In this document: piece by piece, positions 46,289 through 58,000 of the stretch
Numbering within the stretch: position 1 is the stretch's first letter
Layout of the letters: the number at the start of each line of letters is the position of its first letter
From: Cydia pomonella
Lineage: Eukaryota > Arthropoda > Insecta > Lepidoptera > Tortricidae
Assembly (NCBI RefSeq): GCF_033807575.1
Contig: NC_084706.1
Coordinates: 20,684,725-20,748,724 of the forward strand
DNA: 64,000 nucleotides
Direction of reading: 5' to 3'
The notes under the pieces: model-generated
Database searches by the model: none
What the model saw: only the letters and a program-made list of their open reading frames with translations
What the model was told of the DNA's origin: nothing
Program-made: the position numbers and the translations under genes

Positions 46289-46735
46289 TTGAAAATGTGG
46301 CTGGTTCATGGAAGGCACGTTCAGGAGCTTCACGTTACAGAGATGAAGATGTTGCGGTGGATGTGCGGGATTACGCGCGCTGACCGCATCCGCAACGAGT
46401 ACATCCATGGCAGTCTCGCTGTCCGTGACGTTGCTGAGAAGCTCCAAGAATGTCGCCTCCGGTGGTTCGGCCACGTTTGTCGTAGACCAGCTGACTACGT
46501 AGGAAACATATTGTGAGCCCGTCTTTTTTGGTCTGGCGTGGGGTCGGGGGCCGTCAAGGGCTAGGTGAATCATAATATCATTTCACCTAACCCTTGACGG
46601 CCCCCGACCCCATGCCAGACCAAAAAAGACGGGCTCACACGAGAGGATGCCCAGGATCGTGCAAAGTGGAGGAAAGCAAGCAGGAAAGTAGACCCTGGCA
46701 AAGGCCGGGATATCGCTAGGTAAAAGAAGAAGACA
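46289..46735 (+). pseudogene. RTE-clade LINE reverse transcriptase, C-terminal fragment, rearranged
   Basis: The frame reads ELHVTEMKMLRWMCGITRAD, RIRNEYIHGSLAV and LRWFGHVCRRPADYVGN, the typical end of RTE polymerases. It then breaks in a 128-bp near-palindrome (46512-46639). After that, LTREDAQDRAKWRKASRKVD and PGKGRDIAR lead to the stop and an AAAAGAAGAAG tail. The right arm in another frame gives GPRPHARPKK, the expected RPRGRPKK block. So a short piece was duplicated in reverse and some sequence lost. It is non-functional. Confidence 0.88.
46512..46639. repeat. 128-bp near-perfect palindrome inside the LINE
   Basis: TGTGAGCCCGTCTTTTTTGG at 46512 is mirrored exactly at the right end (46620-46639). 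The arms of about 60 bp differ at only a few bases around a short AT centre. Confidence 0.95.
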
Positions 46736-47158
46736 AACGACATCTAAATGACAACTTATCTAAACCAGAACTTATCGTATCTCATTCTTCGAATCAGACC
46801 GTCACTATCGTAAAGTAACAAAATGTGGGGCCGGCCGAGGCATCCGAAACTTCGTTTTCTATAAAAACGATGCCCAATAAGGTTTAGTTTCCTATCTGGG
46901 TTGCAAGATCGTAAACATCAAGTCTTTTATCCTACACCAGGCTCAAAACTTTGCACTTTTTTCTTGTATGGGGGATTTTAGCAGCATTAGGAAGCTAAGC
47001 GCTTTAGGCTGTGTTACAGTACTAATAAATACTTACATTGTGTAACGAGGTAGATATGGTCCAAAGTTATAATTACAGTTAGAAAGTTGAGATCGAAGAT
47101 GCAGGGTTTTTATGACCCAAGTTCACAAATCGGCAGTTTCGGTCATCAAACTTACTAG
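46736..47158. other. No recognisable gene
   Basis: Unassigned AT-rich DNA between the LINE fragment and the next repeat. Confidence 0.5.
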
Positions 47159-47737
47159 GAAAAAAACCGGCCAAGAGCATGTCGGGCCATGCTCAGAGTA
47201 GGGTTCCGTAGTTACTCTTCCGTCACAATAAGCTAAACTGGAGCTTAAAGTATGGAAGATTGTTAACCAAGGGATGAACTGTGGGTGTACGTCTTTTTAC
47301 TATGAAGGGGAAACTTTTTGCGATAACTCAAAAACAGCTAAACTGATCATATCCGCTATAGTTTTTAATGTCTTTCTTAAGCTCTACTTCCAAGATTTTT
47401 TTCATATTTTTTGGACCTATGGTTCAAAAGTTAGAGGGGGGGGACACATTTTTTTTTTCTTTCGGAGCAATTATCTCCGAATATATTCACTTTATCAAGA
47501 AATGTTTGTTGAAGACTCGTATTAGTTTTGAAAGACCTTTCCAACGATATCCCACACTGTAGGGTTGAAGCAAAAAAAAATGTTCATCCCCACTTTACGT
47601 GTAGGGGAGGTACCCTAAAAAAAAATTTTTTTTTTTATTTTCTTGTACGACTTTGTCGGCTTTATTGATTTATATAGCCATGCCAAATTTCATCTTTCTA
47701 GCACTAACGACCACGGAGCAAAGCCTCGGACAGACGG

Positions 47738-47775
<38 letters not shown>
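47159..47775 (-). mobile_element. Interspersed repeat (type 37417-38130), reverse
   Basis: ACCGGCCAAGAGCATGTCGG, TAGGGTTCCGTAGTTAC, the poly-G stretch, CCACTTTACGTGTAGGGGAG and a (GACA)n run at about 47730-47774. Overlapping frames here are shadows of the repeat. Confidence 0.85.
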
Positions 47776-48110
47776 GGACGTAAAAAGACGTAAATGAAGC
47801 CAATAGAAACGCAGTCAACGATTTCACTTGGCATTTGACTTTGGGTAGAACAACGACTAACATTATTGTATTGACAAAAAATTTGAGTGTACTGGTACAT
47901 CTATTATCCGGAAACACAAAAGCGTCGTATGTAAAACAGTGAATAAGACCACGTGACCACATTAATTTTACCTAATGATAATTTTCTAACAAATCAAAAC
48001 ACAACTGTGATACGATGTTCCATCATGAATTTCCAGTTCATATCTTCCGGCTCCATCATCAGATCAGTTCGACACTACCATATTATTGTATTGTCAGGCC
48101 AGTAACGCAT

Positions 48111-48238
48111 TTAAGGGGCCAACTGATTAACAGTCCGCCAGACGGTATCAGCCTGTCAGTTATTTGGAACTGTCAACTATTTAGTCTGACAGGCCGATAC
48201 CGTCCGGCGGACTGTTAATTAGTGGGGTCCTTTATAAA
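48111..48238. mobile_element. MITE with about 50-bp inverted ends
   Basis: AACAGTCCGCCAGACGGTAT and CAGCCTGTCAG at the left are mirrored by CTGACAGGCCGATACCGTCC and GGCGGACTGTTAATTAGTGG at the right. It is non-coding. Confidence 0.85.
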
Positions 48239-48469
48239 TAACGATAACTATCACCTCGTAATTGTCGTGAATTAGATCACTATTCATTTTGCTTATTCTC
48301 TAGGACACAACTTGTTAAATTATTTACTGAAGCATTCAGTTTCCTATAAAATTAAGTGCAAAACGTTGTAAGAACTTTGTTATATTAGCAAACTTTTGTA
48401 TCCGACTGTCTTCTTCATTATAAGTTTTCATCCGATATAATTTTACCATCTCGCTAACACGAGGCCGGC

Positions 48470-48600
48470 TTAGCGAAGGTGACAATCGTTATCGCCACGA
48501 CAACGAAACGCTTTATGTTTCCCTATCACTCTTCCAAATTAGTGTGACAGTGATAGTTGCGTCTCGATCGCTACGGAGCGTAAGCGAGGTTATTAAAGCA
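48470..48600. repeat. Interspersed repeat distantly like 12157-12358
   Basis: CGACAACGAAACGC and a CTATCACT/AGTGTGACAGTGATAG pair form a partial inverted repeat. It shares the CGTTTCGTTGTCG theme with the 12157 duplication. Weak. Confidence 0.4.
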
Positions 48601-48636
48601 AAATATTAACAATTACGTTCAAAATAATACTACGAG

Positions 48637-48893
48637 TACCGTAAAACCACCCAACTAAAGTCCAAAGCTCCCAACTATGGTCCACAAATAAACTCAGTTT
48701 TTCTCGTTCAGGTGTGTATTTTACTATATTTTTGTAGTTCTAAGGCAAAGTATGTTTATAAATGGAGGGTAAAACTAGGAGTAAACCACAAGGAACATTG
48801 GTATAGATACCTACTTAATTTAAATAATAAATAAATAACGAACTTGTGGACCATAGTTGCAGTATTGGACTATAGTTGGGTGGTTTCACGGTA
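48637..48893. mobile_element. 257-bp MITE with about 50-bp inverted ends
   Basis: TACCGTAAAACCACCCAACT and CAACTATGGTCCACAA are mirrored by TTGTGGACCATAGTTGC and AGTTGGGTGGTTTCACGGTA. It is non-coding. Confidence 0.88.
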
Positions 48894-49423
48894 GTTACTT
48901 ACATTCATAACTAATTCATATGACATTATATTAAAGATAAAAATAATATTTAATAATATTAATTTTATTAAAGATAAAATGCAAATTGTTATAATAAAAT
49001 TTAAAACATGATTGATATATTTGATTTTAAATTGTCAAAAGGGTCTTGCGTTGGCTTGGGTTCAATTCAAGTAAACGATGTTTAGACTTTAGACTAGCAA
49101 GAATTTGCATGGAATTTTCATTCCATTGCGGTATCGGATCATCTTTTTAATATAGTTTATCTTAGTAGTCGGCAATGTAACGTAAATTGCATGCAAGTTC
49201 TTGCTAGTCTACAGCCGGGTTTTCACTTAGTGTTCTCAGCTACCATCTTGTTTAGAGCAAATGTTTGCTCTTCCTATTTATTATTCGAGCAAATGTTTCC
49301 ATTCATCAAACGAATGAACGATATTGTTCGCTCAGAACTGTTCAGAGCACCAAGCCATGAGCATTACGCCATGCCGTAAGCCTACTTATTTCCCTATGGC
49401 TTTATTGACATTCTGCCAATTCT

Positions 49424-49567
49424 TGAGTGATCTGTCGATGCCCCCCGTCAGGGGGGTATGAGGGGCCGCTACCGCCTCACGGCTGCGGTGGCTGTCGCGG
49501 GTCGCTTCCCCACCGACTGGTGGGGTGGTCGAATGGCCGTCATTTTGGGGACGGTGTGCGTAGCTGG
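49424..49567. other. GC-rich, strongly structured 144-bp insert between 14-bp direct repeats
   Basis: ATTCTGCCAATTCT occurs exactly at 49410-49423 and 49568-49581. The insert can form successive stems: CCCCCC(GTCA)GGGGGG, ACCGC..GCGGT, and CCCCACC(GACT)GGTGGGG. There is no A tail. Open frames on both strands have no family resemblance. I do not recognise the source. It could be a retroposed structured RNA or the end of a GC-rich element. Confidence 0.75.
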
Positions 49568-49581
49568 ATTCTGCCAATTCT

Positions 49582-50837
49582 ATTCCATTATGGCCGAGTG
49601 AAGCCTGTCCGTTCTGTATGAAATACTAAAATTACTTATTCTGTTCTTATGCTCATGTACATCTAAGCTCATATAATAACTATACCTAATTATTAACTAT
49701 CCGGTTCTTAAACAGCCGGTGTGGCAGCCACTTAACATAATAACATCGTTTACCATATATTATTCCAGTATTGTAATCTAAAACCTAAATGACAATACTT
49801 TGCATTTTTGCAATAATATTGCGACATATTACTACACACAAGATCGAACAAGTCGACCTTGTCATGCTCGTTCGCGTCGCGTTGCTGTAGGCCCGTAGAT
49901 ATCACAAAGTTAAGAGAATCTTACAGGCGTAAGTATTATAATTTTAACAAATTCGCTGCGTTACGGGAAGCATTTGGCTGTATTTGACTTTCCGTCGGTG
50001 TGGCAGCTATCTGCGCTTGTCTTACCCCCGGTGCGTCGGTAGGCCGCTAGGCCACCAGCGCTTCGAAGGCCACCAGCGCTTCCAGTCTCCAAGTCTCTAA
50101 GACTTGAATTAATATAAAATAATCAATGATTAAACTAATGAATAAATAATTAAAAGACAAAAAATTTAATAAGACAAACAAGAACCGAATGAAGTGTCTC
50201 AAGTTAATGCCACTCAAAAGTAAAGTTTGTAGTTATAACATAACATGAAGCCCGTGTAAGCTTAAACAGACCGATCTCCACAAACAGCACCCGTTCACGA
50301 GTATGACGCGTGTCTCAGCCATCGCCACCCTCGACCTTCATTAGGGCATGTGAACTGAGAGATTAATCCACATAATATATCCTGTCACAAAAAAAAATAC
50401 AATCTTTCTTTAGTAGTGCACAATAAAGAATTTTATTATTATTATTATTTTAAAGTTAACTAGGTATGCCATTTAGTTTTCTTAAACGTACTTATCCCCA
50501 TATACCCCGAAAATAACGAAATTAAAAAAAAACGGTGTGTACCGTTTCTGTATTGAGGTGTGCAATAAAGAGTATTGTATTGTATAATGTACCTGGCTCG
50601 TTAACTTTTATTGTTTTGTCTGCAGTACTGACTTTTTTCTGTGTGTGTTTGACCTATATGTGGATCATGCGTGGTGGCTTCACCGCCTCTTTTAAATTTG
50701 AATTTAATAAAATTTGCTCGTTATGATTAGTGAACGAAAAGAAACATGGAAGACTAACTTCAAACAAAATATTACCTTAAAAGCGCCCCAACAATTAAAA
50801 TACGCAATACTCATAACAAACCAAAAACAACGGAGGG
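49582..50837. other. No recognisable gene
   Basis: AT-rich, with a small duplicated CCACCAGCGCTTC (50056, 50079) and an ATT microsatellite near 50434. Nothing else is recognisable. Confidence 0.5.
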
Positions 50838-50965
50838 AACCGTACACTCAGCATGGTCCGACATGCTCTTGGCCGATTTTTTTTTTTTTTTTTAGCTTCT
50901 ATATAACCTCGACAGGTCATTCCACAGCCGAAGCGTTCGTGAGAAGAAATTCCTCTTAAGCGCCT
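50838..50965. mobile_element. Two repeat fragments side by side
   Basis: 50838-50885 is the terminal piece of the 37417 type (CATGGTCCGACATGCTCTTG GCCG then T-run). 50909-50965 (TCATTCCACAGCCGAAGCGT, GAAGAAATTCCTCTTAAGCG) matches LINE coding sequence around 57615-57660 on the minus strand. Confidence 0.65.
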
Positions 50966-51020
50966 ACTATAAAATCCAAAATTATGAACGGAATTTAAGA
51001 TACAATTTATTAGCAAACAT

Positions 51021-51365
51021 CAAGCTCGGTTCTCCATACAAACGTAGTTACGCTCTCATTTTAAAACGACTAGCTAGATTGCTCTGAAACTTTGTACTTA
51101 CAATAGGATAAGGTATATCTCGCTGTAATTATACAACAAAATGGCAAGCTTATAAAACAAAAAAAAACAGCAAATTTAAAATTTTCATACAAAATTTTTG
51201 GTCTATTTCGATTGTTTTATAAGGTGGAGTAATATAAACTAATTTCAGCCCTAGATATACCTCATGTCATTGTATGTGCAAAGTTTCATTACAATCCAAC
51301 ACGTAGTTTTAAAATGAGAACGAAATTCCGCTTGTATGAGGAGGAGAAATTTGGCCGAGACATTT
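51021..51365. mobile_element. Interspersed repeat, near complete, inverted ends
   Basis: AGTTACGCTCTCATTTTAAA faces TTTTAAAATGAGAACGAAAT, and CATACAAACG faces TTGTATGAGG. About 345 bp, non-coding. A rearranged copy lies at 41325-41890. Confidence 0.72.
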
Positions 51366-51674
51366 AAGATAATTTTACGGTTTCACTCTTTACTCGGATG
51401 TACTCCTTCTAAAAGTAGGTTTATTACATTTATTAGGTACTTATTTAAAATAAGAGGTTACTTCGATAACGATGCGCTTTTATTGTAACTGTATAATGCT
51501 ATAAGGCAATTGTACTCATTCTCAGTGTTTGGTTCATGAACTCATCGCCAATTCGAACTTACATTTGGTTAGCAAAATTATGTCAGTTTGTTTTCATTGC
51601 CGCTTGCATTTCGCTCGTACCTACTTGTTCGCTACGTATTGGCACGAGCCATTAACATATATCTAAGGATGGGA

Positions 51675-51852
51675 CTTACTGGCAATAAGAATGGGGCCAG
51701 CACGGCGGTGTCACGCACACGAATTCGAGCCAATCGTGCAGTCTAACGCCACAACTCGATTGATTGATTACAGCTAGTTGCATTAGACTGTACGATTGTC
51801 TCGAATTCGTGAGTGACACCGCTAAACTAGCACTATTCTTAGTGCCCGTAAG
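51675..51852. mobile_element. 178-bp MITE folding on itself
   Basis: CTTACTGGCAATAAGAATGG and GCGGTGTCACGCACACGAAT are mirrored by ATTCGTGAGTGACACCGC and ATTCTTAGTGCCCGTAAG. The arms are about 75 bp. Confidence 0.87.
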
Positions 51853-54042
51853 GCCTGACCTTGGATATATGTCAATGGCGTGAGCGAGATATAACAAAAT
51901 GACATCATATTGATATCGGAATGTAAATTCGAATTAGTCTCCGTTTTATTTTGCCAAGGTAGGTAGGTAGGTACTTCGTCTAGGTAGGTACGACACGTCT
52001 TTTCAACACTTATATTTTTTGTCTTAAACCTGTACTTATTACTGACTAACTTTTGCAAAGTTAGAATATCAAAATTTGATTACCTTTGTGTCGATCTGCG
52101 TTGTACAGCTGCGTTCGTAACCCACAAATGGTCTCGTCGGAAGATCAGCAATTCAGCACTGACTTTTATGCTGAGGTCCCATTTCGTGGTAAACAATTAA
52201 TTTATTTTATGCTTAAATTTCTTTGTTGTTATATATATTTGTATGTTATCGTTTATCACAAATAAATGCAATAATTTCTGATAAAATTCATGAAACAGCC
52301 AGTTTAAAATAGGGTAGTTGACTGCTTAGTCAAATCAGTTTCTTTTTTCGAACCGTCAAAACGATTAGCCAATATGGAATCTGTATGAAATACAGAACAA
52401 AGACGTCATGCTCAAGTTACCTACTCTTTATAGTTCTTTTGGATTTATTAAATATAAATTGTGTGTAGAAAAAACTGCGGTTTAGATTTTTCTAATATTT
52501 TTTGGTGATCTATTTCGTGCATGGTGAGAAATAATGTATTTTTCATCACACTTGCTCGAAAAAGATCTTATTTCATGCAGGTGTACTGCAGGACAAAGGG
52601 TTATTTCGTTCCCCGGGAGTTATGGATTGTGAAAAAAAAAAGCTATAACTCCCTAGGGAGTTATAGCATTTTTTTATTATGTCATGTATTCATACAAACG
52701 AAGTAGCATAAATGAGTTTTACTCTTAAAATACTGACGTTTATAATTTAATATTTTTGTTTATGTTTAAAATTATTTACTTAATTTGATTAATTTAACAG
52801 CCGTTATAATATTTTTACATAATTTTCAATCATGGCTCTATAATAATTAAAAATCGAATTCTATAATTTTCAATTATGCCGGATAGGTCTGTGCCTTCGA
52901 TGCCTAACCTGTCAAGAAATTACAAAATGGCGGACGAATGTTTGATATGTCACCGTATTTAAGAATTATTTCGCTTAAAAATTAGTTTTTTCTTCGCAAG
53001 TGTGATGAAAAACATTGTGTGTAACTCCGGGGGTAAGAATATTGCAAACTCAGGTCTTTAATTACCACCCTCGTATCCAAAACTTCACTTACCCCCCTCG
53101 TTGCACAATGTACTATTAATATCTTGAAACCATTGTACAATGAAAATGACAACAACAACTTGAAATGTACTTCCATATCATAAGTTCCCTACAATATGTT
53201 CAGAAGTGAAATGCTGATGGCCTAATTAAAAAAACCTTCATCTGTGGTTGAATCGTAATTATTTCTTTACGTTATCGATAGCCGATATTTGAATTATGTA
53301 CATTTAAATTTAGAACATCTCTGAGAAACAAAGGAATTTGATTTCACCTACTGTAATATCAATCGAGATGACGTTTTATTCGAAATAAAAAACTCTTAAT
53401 TTAATTAGTTTGTAAAGATAAAATTAGTTTGTTTTGTTGAAGCTAATTATATGGATGTAGATAAAGCAGTGAATTTAACTGTACATAATTAGGCAGTAAA
53501 ATACTTGTGTGATCCTTTCATTATGTAGTACGAGTCGTCACATAAACTACTATAACTGCCTTCCTACTGAAATGACATTCAAATTTCAAAAAATGTTTTG
53601 AATACTTACATCTAATATTACTCTTTACTTATGTATGACACTTACACCAACGAATAAGCGAGAGCGAGATGCACTGTAATATCATACCTTATATCACGTA
53701 ATATTCTCAAAATCTGAATGCCGTTTTGCCGTTCCTCGTAATTTATATAATTTGTGGACGTCCGTTGAGACCGGTCGCCATAATGAAAAGATTGTTTGGT
53801 GCGATTATTTCAATAGCGTGCCGAAAAATGAGGCTCTTTTTATCGACGGAACGACATGCCACACCCAAACGTGGATATAGAGAGTTACTCATGAATCGGT
53901 ATTTATTTAATCAAAAATATATAACACACAACAAGAAGGAATAATGATACAATTAATATCTTGAAACCTTAGGACTAAAACTAAAATACAACTAAATCGG
54001 TTTAATCTAAATATTTCAACATGATATCACTTAGTACAGATG
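51853..54042. other. No recognisable gene; one perfect palindrome
   Basis: AT-rich. It contains TAGGTAGGTAGGTAGG near 51960 and a loop-free 26-bp perfect palindrome at 52642-52667 (centre CTCCCTAGGGAG). Short frames (52521-52706, 53726-53944) have no recognisable family. Confidence 0.5.
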
Positions 54043-54300
54043 GCGGGGACCGTATGATACCCCGTTAAGCCCCATGGCATACGTTCATAAACGTGATGCA
54101 CAGTTTCGAAAAAATAGTAAAAAAATAGAATTGGCCGAAAGCACGAAAAAAGTATCACTTCCGATGACAAAAAAAAGTTATAGCCAATTTAATTTTTTTT
54201 CAATTTTTTTAAGCTTAGCATCATTTTTAATAAAGTGTGCCATGGGGCTTATCAGGATATCAGAAGTAGCAGATCATACGGTCCCAACCCATACTAACCG
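54043..54300. mobile_element. Inverted-repeat element
   Basis: GGGGACCGTATGAT and AAGCCCCATGGCATA face TGCCATGGGGCTTAT and ATCATACGGTCCCAAC. About 255 bp. The frame at 54074-54385 runs through it and is incidental. Confidence 0.65.
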
Positions 54301-55002
54301 GAGCACAAATAATCATAATCATAATCATTATATTCGTAAAGCTAATTTACATGCCAATTTAGATACAAATTTAAAAATGTACTAAAGATAAATAATCCTT
54401 AAATAGTAAGCATAATCGAATTAAATGTCAGTTATAAATCTATGAAAACAAAAAGATAAAAAGAAAACAAAATAAAAATTCAATTAGTTAAGCACAATGA
54501 GCTAAAATGAGTCTTGGCCTACAACACACGAGCACGCCATTTTTACTGGTCCTGCGCGGATTCACGCCAGTTTTCACTGACGCCGAGGTCGCCGAGCTCA
54601 CAGAGATCTCCCTCCAGGCTATCCACCCACCGATACTTAGAATGACGTACAGGACGCCGTCCAGTCAGTCGACCCAAATATGCCCTCTTCCATTAAACTT
54701 GTAACAAATCTGTATTAGAAGCGATTGATTTATTAGTTTTAGTATTACATTCAATTAAATTATTTATTTCAAATCTAGGGAGATCCATATAGTATTAGTA
54801 GAGTACAAGAAATCTTAAAATTAATTTAGGTTAGTGACATACAATTTACAAATAAGTTGATACACACATGACATTAAGGTAAACAACACAAATATGTAGT
54901 ATTATAAATAATATAATTTAGATATATTAGTTCTAATCTAAAGGTTGAAATTATTCCCTCCATTGTATAATAATAATATTTTTTAACTGTCCTTTGTTTC
55001 AG
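54301..55002. other. Upstream flank or leader intron of the transporter gene
   Basis: AT-rich, ending in a good polypyrimidine tract and acceptor (CCTTTGTTTCAG). I cannot identify the leader exon or promoter. A 65-codon frame at 54507-54704 has no recognisable family. Confidence 0.5.
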
Positions 55003-55069
55003 ATTGACGTGTCAAAATGGGGAAAGGAGAAAAAAAATCCACCATTATTTTGGATAATTTTAATTCAAC
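55003..55069 (+). CDS. Transporter exon with start codon (exon 1 of the coding part)
   Basis: The acceptor TTTGTTTCAG ends at 55002 and 14 bases of leader precede the ATG at 55017. The exon codes 17 residues plus two bases (AC) and ends at the donor GTAAGT at 55070. The split codon becomes ACG (Thr) with the next exon. Confidence 0.85.
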
Positions 55070-58000
55070 GTAAGTCTGACTAGTTTCTACATCTATATAT
55101 GTACATTCAATCAAAGCCACGTCGAACCCAAAAAAAATGCAAATATACACCCGAAGCCATATTTATCCAGGCAAGACGAAAGTTTATTATCTTTAATAAT
55201 AAATAGGTTAGGTAATAGGTTTAATACCTACTTAAAATACTATTACTTACTAAATACTACTACTACTTACTATTAATTAGTTTATTATTATTATATTATT
55301 ACTAAATTACATATAAGGTAAACGTCTTGTTTGACAGCCTAACCCTTTACGGCATATGCAACCATGCATATATGACAGTTATAATTTTCAACTTTATTGA
55401 CAGCTAATAAAGTTCTAACCTAAACAAATAGTTTTTATGATATGCGTTAAGGGGATAAAGGTGATGTTTTCACAGCTGCATTACATTACCTGCTGTTGTA
55501 AAAAATTGTGACGTTCGCAGCTGCATCACTGCCGCTATTATGACGTTCGTTCTGTCACTCATTTTGTCATTTTTATTAAGGAAATTGACGTATACAGACA
55601 GCACCGTATGGAGGGTAGAGGTAAGAAGAACAATCTATGTGTATAAAAAGTGTCCATCCTGAAAATTAAATAAGTACGTTTTTACGTTGCTGGATTCATC
55701 AATCTAGGCGTCCAAAGTTAAAACGACCGTTTTTTGTTTTGAGTTCATAGATCGACGAATCCAGCAACATAAAAACTAGTTTGATGTATTCAAAAGGTAC
55801 TTAAATACAAAATACAGTACTTACGTATCGGCCCCCATTTTTAAATGTCTATTGTTAAATTTAAACAATCACAATTATTTTCCAGTGGCGCTAGTCAGCA
55901 CGTTGATGGCTCTTAATTCTTTAGTTCACAGATCAGATCGTTTGTTACTTCTAGTTCATGAAATGACAACTAACGAAAGTGTCCAGCGGCTGTGGCACGG
56001 TCCAATTTTTATCACCTGTCACGTTCTAACAACTATGTAAGTGCGAAAGTGACAGGCATAGTGACTCGTGATAAGAATGCAACCATGCTGACACTGCAGT
56101 TCTCTTCTTTTAAACTTGGCTTGACACGCAGCCGCGGTACCAAATGGAACAACGAACCATTTGGAGCTACTTTTGACCCCGGATCGAAATATTTATGTAA
56201 ACGTCGGTTTAATACTGCGTATTGAATTTTGCAGGGCGGATTTAGCCAGTAATCCAGGATTCCAGTCCACATTAAGCTTGGGATCAAAAGAAGTCATCAA
56301 TGAAAAGGAATACAACCCTTTTGAGCACAGAAATGTGGCTCATCCCAATTCGTAAGTATCTGTAGAAGGAAACGATCACATCATATAAACTATCTGAGGG
56401 ATCATTTAGATAGCTTGCATACAGATATTTTGCTAATGGAAGGTGAGGTCAGGTTCCGTTTAGTAACGAACAGAAGTCTTGGAAGCTACATATCTTCTCT
56501 TTAGTGATCTAGTTTCAATGAATATCGAAACACAGACATCCCTACTATCCCTTCTAATATTATACACCGTGGGCTGGTAACACCCGAGAAATTTTAACCC
56601 GAGAAATTCTTGACGTCATAGGGAGTAAAAAAAGTTATAAATTATATATATTAATAAATTGCGAGGTTCCTTTAAAACTTTAATGTCTGTCAGTAGATTT
56701 GTCTAAACCAAGTCGCAGCCGTCGTTTTTCACTAAGTTATTACAGAAACAAATTTTCACAAGATTTGTCATTATCTCTAAAACAAGACTGATTTCGAGAA
56801 ACTATTATATAATCCCTAAATGCGATCAAGAATACACCTTAAAAATCTGTAGGATTTTACCAGCCCACGGTGTATATGCCAAAGTGACTCTGTCTGTCTA
56901 TCTGTATTGTCTCGTACCTCTTCACGCTTAAACTGCTGAACCGATTTAGATAAAATTTGTAATGGAGATAGTAGAAGCCCGGGAAAGGACATAGGCTAGT
57001 TTTTATCAATCATCATCATCATTACACGCAGATGAAGTCGCGGACAGAAGTTAGTAATATTACATATTATATAAAAACGGGTCAGTCACGTTTTTTAAGT
57101 CGAAAATTGCTTGACTGGTTCAGCTTTATAAGGAGGTTGCCTAACCGACGCAAACTGCAGTCTGTGAGTGCACATCTGAGTGATCAAGCGCACTTTTGTG
57201 GTTTATTTTAAAAATATAAATAGATTTTGATTACAATTAGGTCACAAGTACCTACGCAGGAAACGAGAGTGTCATTTTTAATTGTTTTTGGGTTACCCCA
57301 AGCACTTTACTAGAACCTTTCTGCTTATTACATTAGTACATTAACATTACGATACAAATGCAAAAGAATAGGAAATTCGCAACGAATGTTTTAAATCGAC
57401 ACGAGTTGCGAATTGCCTATTGTACTTTTTTTTTTATACCACGTCGGTGGCAAACAAGCACACGGCTCGCTTGATGGTAAGCAGTCACCGTAGCCTATGG
57501 ACGCCTGCAACTCCAGAGGTGTTACATGTGCGTTGCCGACTCTTTAAAAACCTGTACACTCCTTTTTTGAAGAACCCCATACTGTACACCCTCGGGAAAA
57601 CCTCGGCAGGGAGCTCATTCCATAGCTGGAGCGTCCGTGGGAGGAAATTCCTCTTAAACCGCACAGTGCGCGACCATTTAGCCTCTAGAGTATGAGGATG
57701 AACACCCTGCCGACGGCGAGCGGTCCGGTGATAGAAAGAAAGTGGCCGTTGGCATCATGTCAAACAATTCTTCAGAGCACATCCCATTGTACAAGTGGTA
57801 GAACACACACAAGGAGGCAAAGTCTCTCCTTAGACTTAATGGTTCAATGCCGCTTGTGAGTTTAGGATTGTCGACGATTCGTACAGCGCACCTTTGGACT
57901 GAGTCGAAGGGTCCAAGCTGGCATCCAGGTGCTCCTGCCCAAAGGTGACAGCAGTACTCCATATGGGGTCTGACTTGCGATTTATATAGTAGCATTCTTG

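Noticed and set aside
47670..47962. Cysteine/serine-rich open frames
   Set aside because: They are translations of the GACA microsatellite in an interspersed repeat.
51957..51992. Telomere-like repeat (TTAGG)
   Set aside because: The motif is TAGG/GTAGGT in a short irregular run, not an array of the insect telomere unit.
54507..54704. 65-codon open frame just upstream of the transporter
   Set aside because: No family resemblance and no joining splice pattern; it could be leader sequence but nothing supports coding.
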